Source of the DNA: Elysia chlorotica | Taxonomy: Eukaryota > Mollusca > Gastropoda > Plakobranchidae | DNA: 64,000 nt | Assembly (NCBI GenBank): GCA_003991915.1 | Contig: RQTK01000058.1 | Location: forward strand, 620,804-684,803 | Direction: 5' to 3' | Shown: positions 10,766 to 43,184 of the stretch, piece after piece | Position numbering within the stretch: the first letter of the stretch is position 1 | How the letters are laid out: every line of letters starts with the position of its first letter | Notes under the pieces: model-generated | The model's database searches: none | Told to the model about the DNA's origin: nothing | Seen by the model: the letters and a program-made list of their open reading frames with translations, nothing else | Made by a program: the position numbers and the translations under genes

Positions 10766-12968
10766 GACAGAAGACAAAACCTCAGGATGAAGACAAGGCA
10801 TGATAGATCCTATGCTAGTTCATTCTATTACTACGAGGCTGGTTATCTTATGAATGGAGGTTCTAAAATGGAAAGAGAGGATGGAGGGAGACGGATAAGA
10901 CAAACCTTCCCTTCTACGCTAGAGGGTGGGTAAGTTTAGGTTTATACATTTAATTTTATTTTTAAGAGGGATGAGGAGGGGGATCGATGAAAGAAGTGCA
11001 GCTGGTTGGCTGTATAGTTAAAACCGGGGGTAATACCCTAATGGTATTCTAATTAAGTATTGTTCCATCATTCCTAATATTACCGTGTCTGTTGTAGCCC
11101 CTACGGCTACCACCTACCCACCATAGCCATTACTACTACGTCTCCAGGAGTTATCATTAATAATCTTCTGATCTTGCTACTAATTATTACCTTATTATTA
11201 GCGTTTCCATTATCATTACCATTATTAACATAACCATTATCATTATTACCACCACTGCTACCACTACTACTACCACCATATTATTACTATTACGTTATCA
11301 CTAACATTGCTATCGCCATTGTTACTACCACTATTATTACCATTATCATTACTACCGCTATTATTTCTTCCATTACCATTATTACCACTCTAGAGTGATA
11401 CAAATAATGTTACTTTTAACAGTGATGTTCATTCCATTGTTACTATTTTTAATCGCATCCTTTTTGATTACGGTGCCCTTTGGTACGTCATAATTAATTT
11501 ACCTTCATCCTCAATATTTGTGCTGTTATTATAGTTTCCGTCGTCAAGTGAACCCTATCACAAAAGTAACAATATTTACTAAAAACAGCTCTAGAAATCG
11601 AGATTTTCACATTTTTTCCTTCTTTCAGATAAGTATATAGATCTAAGCCTTAGATCTTTATTACCAAGGCTACCTGAAACACAGGAGGGCTTGATCTAAC
11701 ATCTAATCTACAGATTCTAGTCTATAGTATAGAGGGCCTATAGAATCTAGATCTAGATCTAGAATATAGATATATAGAATCCTAGATCTAGATCTAGAGA
11801 ATCTAGATTCTAGATAGCTTAACGCCTAGACCTTATTCTAGATTAGATCTAGACCTAGATTTTAGACCTTTATTAAATGTAGATCTAGATATTATAGCTT
11901 CATCAAATCTGATCTAATCTAGTAAGATAGATCTAGATTGTAGAATTTATCTAATATAAATTGTATTGCAATTAGACCTAGAGTTAGAGGGGCTGGATCT
12001 AGATTGCTCCATAATGATAATACTACTTCTAGAGGGCTGAGTCCATCATATATGTACACTACATGGCTTAAAAGTGTTTCTGAGCTGAGTCTGCGCTACA
12101 GTAGTGTTTTTGTCCACATTTTCTACAGGCCTAGATGCACTTTTAGTTTTAATATGCTTGTGTTTCTGTATTAAAAAATGGGCATATTTATAAACGCTGT
12201 GTACCGTGATTATTTGACTCTATTATCTTTCTTTAGACTTAGGAAACGTCTTTATTTAAGCTTTTATGGATGTGTAAGACCAAAGAATTTGATATGAACA
12301 AAACCACTATATTTAACCTGTAGGCCTATAGATGCAGAAATACGTTAAATTGCGTATCTATAGACCCCTGTGTTTGTGTCTAAATTTTGCTTTAAATCCA
12401 CACTTATAATATCTGTGTATTGCTGTATTTTATAAATAGAGAATACCATCGAGGAGAGAGCTTTGCAATGTTTGATGGTGCAACCAATGAATTTGATTAA
12501 AAAAAATAAACATTACAAAATTTGAACAAAAAACACTACTCTATAGGCCTATTTATTAGTGTGTTTAGCAAAATCTGGATAAAAGCCCATAAATACAATA
12601 TTTCTATAGTGCTTTTAGTCGCTACTTTATAGGAAAATGTGTGGCATTTATTGTGCAGGTCTCTACTTTGATTCCTGATTCCTTGTTCCCTTAACTGATT
12701 TGGTTAATGCCACATATTCAGGCCTACTAATTTGACCAGATGAAATAAGTCCTAGCTCCCCCTGTCTAAGTGTGGGAACATGTCCTTGATAATCTAGTTG
12801 TTTACAGGTTTTAAGAACCCAACAACCATTAGATAAGATCTAGAGTCAGTTCAGGTTGACTTTTCATCAGGACCAGTTTTAAACGTAGATTTTATAATGT
12901 TAGTTACTGAACTGCTGACTGAGGCCGATGATCTGTTTTTTTGTAAAATGTTGCTCTATTTTTTACAG
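10766..12968. other. Region upstream of the first recognised SYNRG exon
   Basis: Probably holds the promoter, first exon or first intron of the synergin gene, but I cannot point to the start codon. It contains ATTACC/ATC-rich degenerate DNA at 11090-11395 and a dense AGATCT cluster at 11640-12005. The first recognised exon starts in phase 2, so at least one upstream coding exon must exist. Confidence 0.45.
11640..12005. repeat. TAGATC/CTAGAT-rich cluster
   Basis: Dozens of overlapping ctagat, agatct and tctaga hexamers fill about 360 bp with irregular spacing, so it is not a perfect tandem array. Smaller clusters of the same words recur at 40008-40040, 41928-42065 and 42238-42275. Confidence 0.75.
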
Positions 12969-32562
<19,594 letters not shown>

Positions 32563-34301
32563 ATGTAAATATTTAAAAAAATGAAAAGAATATGACTGTT
32601 AACCAGTGGTCCTTTAGTTTTCCAGCCACCTGGCAGCAAATTTGCAGCAATCTGATAAAGTTAGACATAAGTTTGCTGATCATTTTTACAGGGAGTATAG
32701 TGCCATGGCTCCTTATTTACTATTGCAGTACCTTTTCTTGTTAAAAATGATTTAGCTTTGATCTAGTACCTGTTCTTAAAATACATTTCTTGGAATTTCA
32801 CTAATTCTCTACATTAGCCTTGGCTGGCAAAATGAAAAGCTTACTGACAACTTAGCAATGGTGCCAAGCAGAGAGTAAGTTTCTTGAATCCAACTTTTTG
32901 GGCAACTCCTATCATCAACTGAATTTAATTGGGTAAAAAGTTCCTTTTAACTCGTAAAAGAAAATTTGGAACAGACTTGGGTTGGCTATGGAAGTTAATC
33001 CAAGTTTCATAAGCTTTAAACCACATTCTGCTGTCAAGCGCTGGTCCCCTCACATTTTACACTTAGGATTAGACAAAAGCAAATACTCGCCGATTTGGAC
33101 CAAAAGTATTGTGGCCAGGGTTGAAAATCTCTGCCAGCACGTTATTAGAGTATGCAAGGTCAGAAACGAAAGGGCCACTTTAACAGCCATTGCAACTTAG
33201 AGCAGAATGTAATTAAATAAATAATTGTGTCTTTTGCATTTTTTTGTAGTAATCAAAGTAAAAAAAAACAAAAAAAAACAAAAACAAAAAAAAACAAACA
33301 AACTGATTTTGATGCTTAGAGTTCCTTGAAAATGACACACTCTTTGCTATTGTTTTGGTTCATCCATAGAATACATAATTGTTGGTGGGAATTGATGAAA
33401 ATGGATACTCAGTATTTATTTGGGAATATATTTTTCAATATATAAAATGTGTTTTTTCCATGAAGAAACAAAGAAATGTTATTTTTATTATTGTGCAATA
33501 TATTTAAAAAAAAATAATTCAAATGGTGTGCAAAAGAAAGTTTTGATTGTAAAACCATGTTTCTATGTTATGCACATTATTTTTCATACAGTGCATGTCT
33601 TGGTTACAAGGAGATATGTGTACTTGTAGTGAAATGTGTATTGTTCTCAAAGAACTAAATATGATGATATGCATACAAATGTTAAAAAAATCCAAAAATT
33701 TGAAATTCTTGTTTAATTTTACACATTTGTTGCTATAAGTTAAGAAGAAAAATATGTTTATTTGATTTTGGTGAATAGTGAGGCCAAATTCTTTGTGTCT
33801 CTGGTAATGAAAGCATTAATCCTATTTATAAAAAAAGTAATGATATGATTTGTGTGGTATTTCCCATGGTTCTGTGTTTGTGGTAGTTTGTGTGTCACTC
33901 TCTATGGCTGTAATATAAGAGACAAGATTATGCAACCAGCAGGTGTAAGGATAAAATAATTTGAAAATAACAAAACCTTAAAAAATGCCGGAAAAAAAGT
34001 TTCGAGCTTAAAAAACAAATTAAAATATTGTGAATGAAGTTTACATCTTACAATCTTATGTAATCAATTAGTTAAGAAGACCATAATATTTTTAACCTTT
34101 TTGGAGTTTTTTGTTGTTTTTGTATTTAGATGTGTGCTACATACATATGTACAATTTTGTTTTTGTATGAGAAAAGCAATGTGAAAAATTTTTAGTTCAT
34201 TAAGATTTTCAGAAGATGAGAGTACAAAATAGACAAAAGAATATTAATGAATTAGATGCTTTACTTAGCTTTCCACATTTTATATGAACAGCTTACTCAT
34301 G

Positions 34302-34335
<34 letters not shown>

Positions 34336-36469
34336 TATTGCCATTATTATAATTATTCTAAATTTACCATTCATTTGGTTGTTGTACCTAATCAACTGGC
34401 CATTGTGATATTGTGAGAACTTGAAAAAAAAAATGAACAAAAAAAAAGAAAAAGAAAGTCTTTATTATATTTTCCCCCTACAAAACATGTTGTTATTCCA
34501 TGAGGTTTAACAGGATATTGAAAGAGGTTTTTTTGTTTTGTTTCATTTGGATAAATATAGACCACAATGCAGTTTGATAAGTTGTATAATTTTTTTCCTC
34601 AAAATGGAAGCAAAAAATAACAAGAAAAGGAAATAAAAAGTACTGTATGGATAAAATGTATTACCCTCATGAATTAAAAAGAAATGTAGTTATCAAATTT
34701 TTAAAATTACATTGCAGTTAGTGAAAAGATGTTTTTATAATAACATTCTCACTCTATCCACAAGTTTTCATTTTGTTGCCAGGGACTTAGAGTGCAGTTA
34801 ATATGTTTAAGATATTTAAATACATAATTTATTCTTGGTTTGCACGTTGTATGCTTTAGGCAACACATTTTTGCATGGCTTGTAATTTATGTCTCTTGAT
34901 TATCCTAGTTGTCCAAATTTAAAGTTAAACAGTCGAATTATCTAAATTGCAATATATGAGGTTTTTTAACAAGTTTCCATGATATTGACAGTATCAGAAT
35001 CACAAATTTAACTGTAAGAGGGTCTGTATATAATTTCTAATATTATTTGTTTGTTCTAGTTTGTAACTTAGGTTTAGACTAGAGAGAATTTTTCTGTTTC
35101 AACTTAAGAACATATTGGTATGGCAACCACCAAAGATCATAGACAAAAGTTGTCGCCATGCACAGATGGTTGCCATGGAAAATGAAAAAAAAAATTCTAC
35201 TGCGATCATTTTTCTACAACTGTACAAGTTTCTCTTCTCGTGTAGATGGTCATCAGCCCACAAGCTGTTTACAAGTTTCTATAACCACACTCTTGGATAT
35301 TTGACCTCCATGGAGCATGGAAGTTCCTTTTGTAGATAAAGTTAGATCTGTTGCCGAACAATCAATGGTATGAAACGGCAATTTGTAGAAAGAAAACAAT
35401 TGTAAACAGCAGGTTTTATAGCTGATAAGCAGGCATTAAAAAAAAAAAAGGTTTCCACTGGTAGCATCTTTTTTTAAAGTCTTTCTCACACACTCCTGCA
35501 CAAAAAACGTTCCCTATTCTTAGCTTAACGTACTAACAGCAAAGATTGCCACCAATGTAAGGTAGAATATGTTAAAAAAAATCAACCAAAGGTGATTTGC
35601 CGTATACTGTCTAGACACTTTTAAAATTCATCTTATCACCACCATCCCCTCCTCTCTCTCCTCTCACTGTGTCATTCCCTCTGTCTCTCTCTCTACATTT
35701 TTTTCTGTCTGTCTTTCAATTTCACCCTCACGTCATTGGGTTCTTCATTTGCACCTAACGGGCGGAGACATGTAGACAGCGAAGGTTACTTAGTTTTCAA
35801 TGTGAGAAACATAGGTTGGAGCCTTAACGTTTTCCTCATGACAACTCTTACCCTCTTCAGTTATACAGAACAGCCTTTGGAGAAAGGCACTGTCTGTGCT
35901 CTACGCCCAAATGTTCCTTTCACCATCTCCCGCTTTCTCTGTTGTGCTTGTGGCGTGGATGATCACTGGCAAATTAACTGTGTCGGAGGGACACACTGGC
36001 TACCCTTTCTCTCGCTCATCCTTGAAAATTACGAAAAGCTGGTCGGCAGTTTTTATTTCTGTTTTGGTCGGATAATAGACTTTACGCTGTCGCGTTGGAT
36101 AGAAACAAAATAAAGGAAGAACGCAACGGAGCAAATGAAAAAAAAATATTCGCCATTGCAGGTGATTGTCATGGACAGATGATGCGTAGGACAGTTTTGT
36201 ATTAAGAGTTTTATTTTATACATGTAGAAACATACTGAAAATAAAAATTGGCAGACAGTAAAGTTTTGTCAATTAACGCCCCCCTTAAGTTATATCCTGT
36301 TCTCCTTTATAGTACCCCCAATCTTCATTTTTTAAGTAATTTTATAAAGCAATGATACATGATGCAAAAAGAAAATGCACCCCCTACCTCCAGCCCTCAC
36401 TGACTATTCTAAAATATCTGTAGTTTATGCTGGTGCTTTAATTACACTTTAAATAATGCAATATAGCTC
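32563..36469. other. SYNRG 3' UTR and intergenic DNA
   Basis: AT-rich, with many T and A runs and an ATT microsatellite near 34310-34340. No coding exon is supportable; the open frames at 32982 and 35736 have no family likeness. The first part is probably 3' UTR. One copy of dispersed family B lies at 32769-32850. Confidence 0.5.
32769..32850 (-). repeat. Dispersed repeat family B, copy 1
   Basis: Shares atacatttcttggaatttca and ccttggctggcaaaatgaaa with copies at 37422, 40195 and 41718. Confidence 0.65.
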
Positions 36470-36632
36470 GAGTTCCAAAGATCAAGATTTCTGGTGTATT
36501 CCATCTTTATCTGGGAATAGTACAGTCATAGTTTGACTGAATCTATTATATTGGTGTGATCATTGTGGGTTTTTGACAGTGACAGTACATGTATTAACTT
36601 ATGAATGTTACAGGAAGATATGGTTTTAAAAA
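36470..36632 (+). repeat. Left copy of 163-bp direct repeat
   Basis: Starts gagttccaaagatcaagatt and ends gatatggttttaaaaa. It matches 36909-37071 with one visible mismatch (a at 36612 versus t at 37051). Confidence 0.95.
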
Positions 36633-36908
36633 CTATTACAAACTTTCTGACTGCTCATGCTGTCAAACTTATACTTCAATGGATACCAGGACAAATAAAC
36701 ATTCCAGGGAATGAAAGAGAAGACAGAATAGCTAAACAAGGAACAAGATACCCCCAAAACACTCAACCAACATCCATGACTACAGCCAACCAGATTATAA
36801 GAAACAATAAGAAAGAGGAATTGCTAAATGAGTGGGCTCTGGGAAAGACTGGAAGATCTGCCTTTAAACACATGGGATCCCCAACCCAAAAGACAGCATT
36901 AACTTTCT
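36633..36908 (+). mobile_element. Non-LTR retrotransposon fragment A (RNase H domain, both ends missing)
   Basis: Encodes AVKLILQWIPGQINIPGNE followed by REDRIAKQG, the C-terminal part of an RNase HI domain, then a conserved linker shared with fragment B (for example KEELLNEWALGKTGRSAFKH). Neither the 5' part nor the 3' end of the element is present. It is bounded exactly by the 163-bp direct repeats. The family is probably in the I/Jockey group. Confidence 0.8.
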
Positions 36909-37071
36909 GAGTTCCAAAGATCAAGATTTCTGGTGTATTCCATCTTTATCTGGGAATAGTACAGTCATAGTTTGACTGAATCTATTATATTGGTGTGATC
37001 ATTGTGGGTTTTTGACAGTGACAGTACATGTATTAACTTATGAATGTTACTGGAAGATATGGTTTTAAAAA
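36909..37071 (+). repeat. Right copy of 163-bp direct repeat
   Basis: Near-identical partner of 36470-36632, so the fragment between them looks like an insertion with an unusually long target duplication. Confidence 0.95.
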
Positions 37072-37421
37072 GTCTCTTGATTTCCACGCAATTTATCTGT
37101 ATATGACCGAGAATATACTCCTAGTAAATAAGTATGTTTTTTGTGGCCATGAAATTAAGTTTCCAAATAAAAGATGTTAATGTAAATAATCAAACTTTGC
37201 TCTTTTTTAAGTAATGTATCAGTTTATTTACATAATGAGAACAGTTAAAGTATCCTCAATGTCAATAAAACCTTTGTAAGGTTTTTTGTTTTGTTTTACT
37301 CAATTAACTTTTTTCCAGTAGAAACTAGAATTCTTTTTATTATAGATATTATTACATGTATCTATACGTAGTTCCAGAAGGAAATGGACAGTTCTCCTTT
37401 TCTGTTTCCCTCAGTGCCTTG

Positions 37422-37550
37422 TTTCTGTTTCAGTTTCTGTTTCAGTTTCTGTTCTAAAAATACATTTCTTGCTAATCTTAGAATCTTAGGATCTCTCCCT
37501 ATATTAGCCTTGGCTAGGAGAACGAAAAGCTTACCGACTACCGAACATAA
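37422..37550 (-). repeat. Dispersed repeat family B, copy 2
   Basis: Begins with three gtttctgtttca-type units and continues ttctaaaaatacatttcttg, then ccttggctaggagaacgaaa. Read on minus, it ends in an AACTGAAACAG-repeat tail. Confidence 0.7.
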
Positions 37551-37590
37551 TGCTGCGTGGAGATTAAGTATAATAAAAATCCCTTGATGT

Positions 37591-37703
37591 GTGCTGGAGG
37601 ATATAATTATTTGGTACATGTATTTTTTTAAATTAGAGGCTTATATGTGCTGGAGGATATAATTATTTGGTACATGTATTTTTTTAAATTAGAGGCTTAT
37701 ATG
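37591..37703. repeat. 56-bp tandem duplication
   Basis: Two adjacent copies beginning gtgctggaggatataattat, identical by eye. Confidence 0.92.
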
Positions 37704-38007
37704 TTAAAGCTATTATAGGAGCACAAGAGACTTCTGTTCAAACTGTGCGCACTTGGAGATCGGAATAAAAATTCATGGCATTGTGTTTGACCAAATGTTT
37801 ATAAATTAATTGTAAACTTGTGCTCTTAGTAAGCACACGCTACAACCATTGGACCAAAATATAATGAGTAGAATATCGCTGACCACAACACTCTGATGCT
37901 GAAGAAAAGAGGAAAACAATAGGTCGAATGATAATACAACGGGGAAGTGAGACCCATTTACCCTAGGCGAGTCCTCCCATTCGTTCTTTACTGCCTGTCT
38001 GTCTGTT

Positions 38008-38152
<145 letters not shown>

Positions 38153-38639
38153 GGCCCGATCTAAATTAGGCCCTGTGCCACTGGTCGGCTCGAGCATCCC
38201 CTACAACTTAAGCCCCTTTTTCGAGTCTTGAAAACTATCGTTCACAATTGCAGTTTGTCACCACCAGGGTAAGAAAGAACCTGAGGGTTATCTCGGCGTT
38301 GGGGAAAGCTGCTTGAATATTGTCTTTCGTGAGCACGCTATATATTTCTTGGTAGCCATGTTTTTTTTCTTTTTTTTTGGGGTGTATTTCTTTTCGATAT
38401 GTCTAAGTGTACAAGCTCATGCGCAAGGTTGGGATCCACATCATCCGGGTATTCTAGTCATTTTTTAACGTTGTCTTGAATGTTTGCCCTACTTCTAATT
38501 GTGTATCATTCTATAGAACAATGAAAAGCACACTGACACTTTATTATATAGATTTGCTCTTTTCGTAAAATTGGTTGATAGAGCGTCAATGGTTCTGAAG
38601 AAAGATTTTACTTTGAATCATTTCCCTGTTGGCATGTTG

Positions 38640-39620
38640 TCTAGTGCGTTTTTATCTTTCTTCTGGTCGCTTTATAGTCGACACCTGGCAATATTTGCCT
38701 TACACTTTGGTAGATTTCGTGAAAATTGTCACGAGTTGTTGAGATAATACATGTATGTTGTAAAGAAGAATTAAGATTTCCATAAGTATTCAGTGTGATC
38801 TGAGGGTCCAGCAATATCTTGCTGACTTTGTGAAAACGATCAAGCAGAATTCTGCAAAGGTGTAGCATGAAGACAAATATTCTAGTTAATCCCCCTTTTG
38901 CTATCAATTTTCAGTCTGTCGTATCGAATCATCCTCTTATTCGTATCATCTTGAATGCTCTGCAAAGATTGATGATGGACATCCTTAACTCCAGACGTAG
39001 ATTTTGTATGCGCCTTCCACCATGTATAAGATAAATGTTGGACGACTCTTTTGATCCCCCAGGGGAACCTAGGAGACGTTAAACCCGGAGAGAGGGAGAG
39101 AATTCTCTCCCTCCCTCTATAGAGAATATGATAAGTGTACTTTTAGCGTTTCCCCACCGTTTTGTTCTAATATAATTCATTAATGATCCCTAAGAAATTG
39201 ACTGCCTCCACGCATGAATCATCAGCAGCAAACCCTGCAAGGTCAAGAGAAAGACCGGCACATGCCCGGTGGGTTGAATTTTGCGAATTTGTTTTTCTCC
39301 AAAATTCATTGTTGGACCCAATTACACTTGCCAGGCATGTTGTCTTTTTCGTATGAGCAACCTCTACATTTACTGAAATCAATTCAAATTTCATCAAAAT
39401 AGTTTAGAATCATCTTTGAAACGGCATTTCCCGTGTTGTCTTGAAGTAAAAAAGAAAGATAAAACCTTTCGGTTGGAGTGCCATCTTCCAGAGATACCAA
39501 TATAACGTTGAGAGTGAGTTGGTCAACATTTGAAACATCATGTAACGAATCTACAGATATATGCCTACTGAAGTACACTGCTTGTTTTGTGTCATTGACA
39601 ATTTTCGAACGAGGTGGCAA
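38640..39620 (-). pseudogene. Decayed DUF4371/hAT-type transposase relic (ZMYM1-like)
   Basis: Three minus-strand pieces read in order like one protein: YFSRHISVDSLHDVSNVDQL (39384-39620), then CAGLSLDLAGFAADDSCVEA (39167-39397), then VSKILLDPQITLNTYGNL (38641-38907). These resemble the IxVDSTxDxSxxDQL, CAxHSLNLxG and LQSLxxF-type blocks of DUF4371-containing hAT-like proteins. Stops and frameshifts separate the pieces, and a family A repeat interrupts the relic at 39053-39128. It is non-functional. The assignment is from motif memory, not a search. Confidence 0.6.
39053..39128 (-). repeat. Dispersed repeat family A, copy 2
   Basis: Contains aacctaggagacgttaaacc followed by a GAGAGAATTCTCTCCCTC inverted structure. 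It lies within the transposase relic. Confidence 0.75.
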
Positions 39621-40194
39621 TTAAATAATTATATACGTGTAGTTTTATTATTATTTTGTTGTTGTTGTTAAATATTCGATGTGCCCCCTGTGGTGGGGAG
39701 ACGGGATCGGGGTACGCCGTAAGCCCCTAGGACGGCTTTGCTCTACACCATGACATCTGGCAGGTATAAGTTGTTTATAATCGGTTCGGATGTTGCCACA
39801 CCTTTTTTTGTTTTTTTTTGAGGGACCAAATATTATTGTGTCCATTTTTTTTTAAAGAATAGAGCCTTTAGCTTCGTTTCGTTTATGTCATGTTGATTTT
39901 TTTTCTTCCTCCCTTTCTTTTTTCTTCCCTAACTCGAGGCCCATCTCTTTATAGTGCCTGTTCAAAAATGGATCACTTTACCCTACTCCGATAATCCTAA
40001 TCACAGATCCACAATCTAGATCTAATTCTAGACATAGAACTTCCATTTGTTCCTGGAATTCCTATTCCTACTTAAGTTGTTATCTAACATTGGTTTCTGT
40101 CACATAATTATTCATATGGATTTGTTTGTTTCCGTTTGCAATGCACAAACAGGACGTAGCCTACGTCACGTCGTTAGGCTTCACAGCGGTACGT

Positions 40195-40300
40195 TGTTTC
40201 TGTTTCAGTTTCTGTTCTAAAAATACATTTCTTGGAATTTCACCAATACTCTGCATCGGCCTTGGCTGGCAGAATGAAAAACCATATTATTGACTAAGCT
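40195..40300 (-). repeat. Dispersed repeat family B, copy 3
   Basis: gtttctgtttcagtttctgt, then the shared core through ccttggctggcagaatgaaa and attgactaag. It lies just left of retrotransposon fragment B. Confidence 0.75.
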
Positions 40301-40351
40301 TAAGGTTTGGAAACATTATAAAAATGTCCGAATTTTACACAGCAAAAATGT

Positions 40352-40432
40352 CTCGCCGTATAGGATCCCACAGGGAAACCTAGGAGACGTTAAACCCAGA
40401 GAAATGGAGAGATTTCTCTATAGAGAACAGCA
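40352..40432 (-). repeat. Dispersed repeat family A, copy 3
   Basis: Contains cgccgtataggatcccacag and aacctaggagacgttaaacc, then a GAGA/TCTC palindrome. It is directly upstream of fragment B. Confidence 0.75.
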
Positions 40433-40489
40433 AATGTAAAATAAAACGGAGAATGGACTTGAACATGTTTTCCAGACGAACTCTGAGTT

Positions 40490-41660
40490 GCGAATCAAGC
40501 GCTGGGGTTTATATCTGGGGCACTGAGAACAACACCAACCACCGCCTGTAAAATTCATACCAATGTTGAACCACTGAAACTACGGACAGACAAAGCTGTC
40601 GCGGAATACGTTGAACGTTACAGGCGCCAAAAACACCATCCAAACCAAGCACTTGTGACGCGATGGAATCCATCATCAAGACTCCAAAGGAATTCCATCC
40701 TGGATGCAGTTGATAAACCCAGAGATAAACATCATTTACCAGAAAATAGAGAGCCTATCTCCCTTTTTGATCATGACATCCCACCACACACAAGACAAGT
40801 ACATGTAACACCTGAGATAAAGACACAACTGATGGAGAACATCAACAAAAAAGATTCTGATTTGATAAATCTCATGAGTATTGCACAAAAAAACATCGAT
40901 CAATATCCAGAAAACTCAATTCTAGTATACACAGATGGTTCAGCCTTTAAAGGTACATTAAATGCTGGTTATGGTTCAAGCATACAATTACCAGATGGCA
41001 CCCGTAAAGACCTATCAAATGCCTGTGGGGAAATTTGTTCAAATTTCGAGGCAGAATCTGTAGCAATAGAAGCCTCACTCCACTACCTATCAAACCTATT
41101 TTCGATCAAGCCTGAAAGATTAACTGACGTTGTTGTTTTCTCTGATGCTAAATCTGTCCTGCAAGCTGTTGAAAACTGGCAAACAGAAGAGCTAAACAAG
41201 GAACAAGATACCCCCCAAAACACTCAACCAACATCCATGACTACAGCCAAACAGATTATAAGAAACAATAAGAAAGAGGAATTGCTAAGTGGGTGGGCTC
41301 TGGGAAAGACTGGAAGATCTGCCTTTAAACACATGCGACCCCCAAACCAAAAGACAGCATTAACTTTCTGAAACGTCAACAACAGGCGACAATAAAAATT
41401 ATATAGGCTGAGAACCCAGCATATTCCATTGAATATCGTTTACAAGTACAACCCAAAAAAAAAGAACCTTTGTGCTCCCTTTGCCCCCAAACATACGAAG
41501 CAGCCGAACATAATAATTATTATCTTATTCAATTGTCCTAAACTACAGAGCATCCGCACAAAACTTGTTCCACCCAATCCTACTTTGGAAAACACATTAT
41601 ACTGCGGAAAAGGCCAACTAGAAAGGATATAATTTATATAAATTCTTCATAATGTCAATG
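40490..41660 (+). mobile_element. Non-LTR retrotransposon fragment B (RT tail, RNase H, ORF2 end)
   Basis: The open frame begins mid-protein with ALGFISGALRTTPTT and EPLKLRTDKAVAEYVERYRR, the conserved end of a non-LTR reverse transcriptase region. RNase HI follows: YTDGSAFKGT (catalytic Asp), AESVAIEASL (catalytic Glu) and VVFSDAKSVLQAV (catalytic Asp). At about 41189 the frame passes directly from VENWQTE to sequence that in fragment A follows IAKQG, so the last RNase H motif (WIPGHxxIxGNE) is deleted. Downstream, degraded frames resemble the CxxC-type ORF2 tail (LCAPFAPK, NCPKLQSIRTK). The fragment is 5' truncated and inactive. Confidence 0.82.
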
Positions 41661-41717
41661 TCGTCAAATCGAAGGGCGCAGGCTCAAGTGGCTGCTGGGT
41701 CGGAAAAGTAAAGTCGA

Positions 41718-41822
41718 GTTTCTGTTTCAGTTTCGGTTCTAAAAATACACTTCTTGGAATTTCACCAATTCTCTGCATCGGCCTTGGTTGGCAGAATGAA
41801 AAATCACAATATTGACTAAGAT
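41718..41822 (-). repeat. Dispersed repeat family B, copy 4
   Basis: gtttctgtttcagtttcggt, shared core and attgactaag end. With copy 3 it brackets fragment B in the same orientation. Confidence 0.75.
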
Positions 41823-43180
41823 AAACCATTACTGAAAAATGAGCATATAAAACCCCACTCCCCCAGACGGCAGCCAGATTGAGATCAGTCTCAAAGGTCT
41901 AGATTTACCCAACAACATTTTCAGATGAGATCTAGATCTAGATCTAAATCTATACCCCAAAGGAAAACATTGAAATCGATCTTGATCTATCTATCAGAAT
42001 CTAGATAGCTATCTTAGATCTTGATTCTAGCTAGGTTTAGATTTAGATCTAGATCTAATATTTGAATCGAGTCTTGAGCGCTTCGGTTGAGGCAAACTTC
42101 GATACCAGATGAATATGGGTATGTTCCATTTCATTTTACCTAGAACCTAGATTTACAAACTATTACTTAATAGTCTCCAAGTTTTTTTTTTATGGGCTTG
42201 CACCATGTCAACACTGCTGTATTATAATAGATGTGAGTCTAGAGATCTAGATCTAGATTCTAGATCTAAAGATCTACTCTTTACAGGGGTAAACTGAAAC
42301 TGAATTTTGAGGGCTACCTTTCATTTTGTTTGATGCCATTAAAGAGCCATTTTACAAATTCCTTTTGGTCTTTGAAGAACACTACCAATTTTTTTCTCTC
42401 CTGTGCTTTGCACTATAATTTACAGGTTTTATAGATTGGGTAAATGTATGAATCGGTTATAAATATTTAAAGTTGAAGGAGCACTAAGAACATGTCCTAC
42501 TGCTAGGAAACTACACACTGACAGTGAGACAAAAAAATAATGAAGTGGGTGCTTACCGCACAGTTCATTGTGGGTATGTTCGGCTTTCTCAGCCCGAACT
42601 ATTATCTATGACGTCAGAACGGACCTACATGTTTCACTTTCGCAGCAGTTGAGGTGGGAACCCGAATAAGCAAAATGGTTGATATGATATACAAATATTG
42701 CTCGCAAAATTTCTAGTCATTTGTTAAATATTCAGTCAAGCTAGTAAATATTGGAAAGCAGTTCAAACATGTACCTTCTTGAACTGAAATAAATATGTGT
42801 ATTACAATTTTATATGTAGATCTACACATGTGCCAATGCTGGATTGGTAAAACTGGTTCGCCCATGACTTCAAGAACCTTACATCAAATGAACTACATGA
42901 TTTAAAAAATAAACAATAGATCAACTTCTTTGAGTCCGAAGTGTACTGTATTTATAAGGACGATATGTGATCCCTAGTCCCCTTTTACCCGTATACCTAA
43001 ATGTTAAGAACATACATAGTAATCTAAACAGAATGAAATCCAATTAAAAATTAAAAACAAACAAACAAGAAAATCAAACAATAAGTCTACCGCCCATGAA
43101 GTATTTCGCTTCAACGGGAGCTACTTGATGGCAATAAGGGTAGTAGATTGTCTTTCTTTATTAATACTATGAACTCAGCT
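41823..43180. other. Non-coding stretch with AGATCT clusters
   Basis: Holds two AGATCT-rich clusters (41928-42065 and 42238-42275). No exon or element end is recognised. Confidence 0.5.
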
Positions 43181-43184
43181 TTAA

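Noticed and set aside
35736..36113. 125-residue open frame as an upstream RLR domain
   Set aside because: No CARD, death-fold or other family signature, and no suitable donor in frame with 47299.
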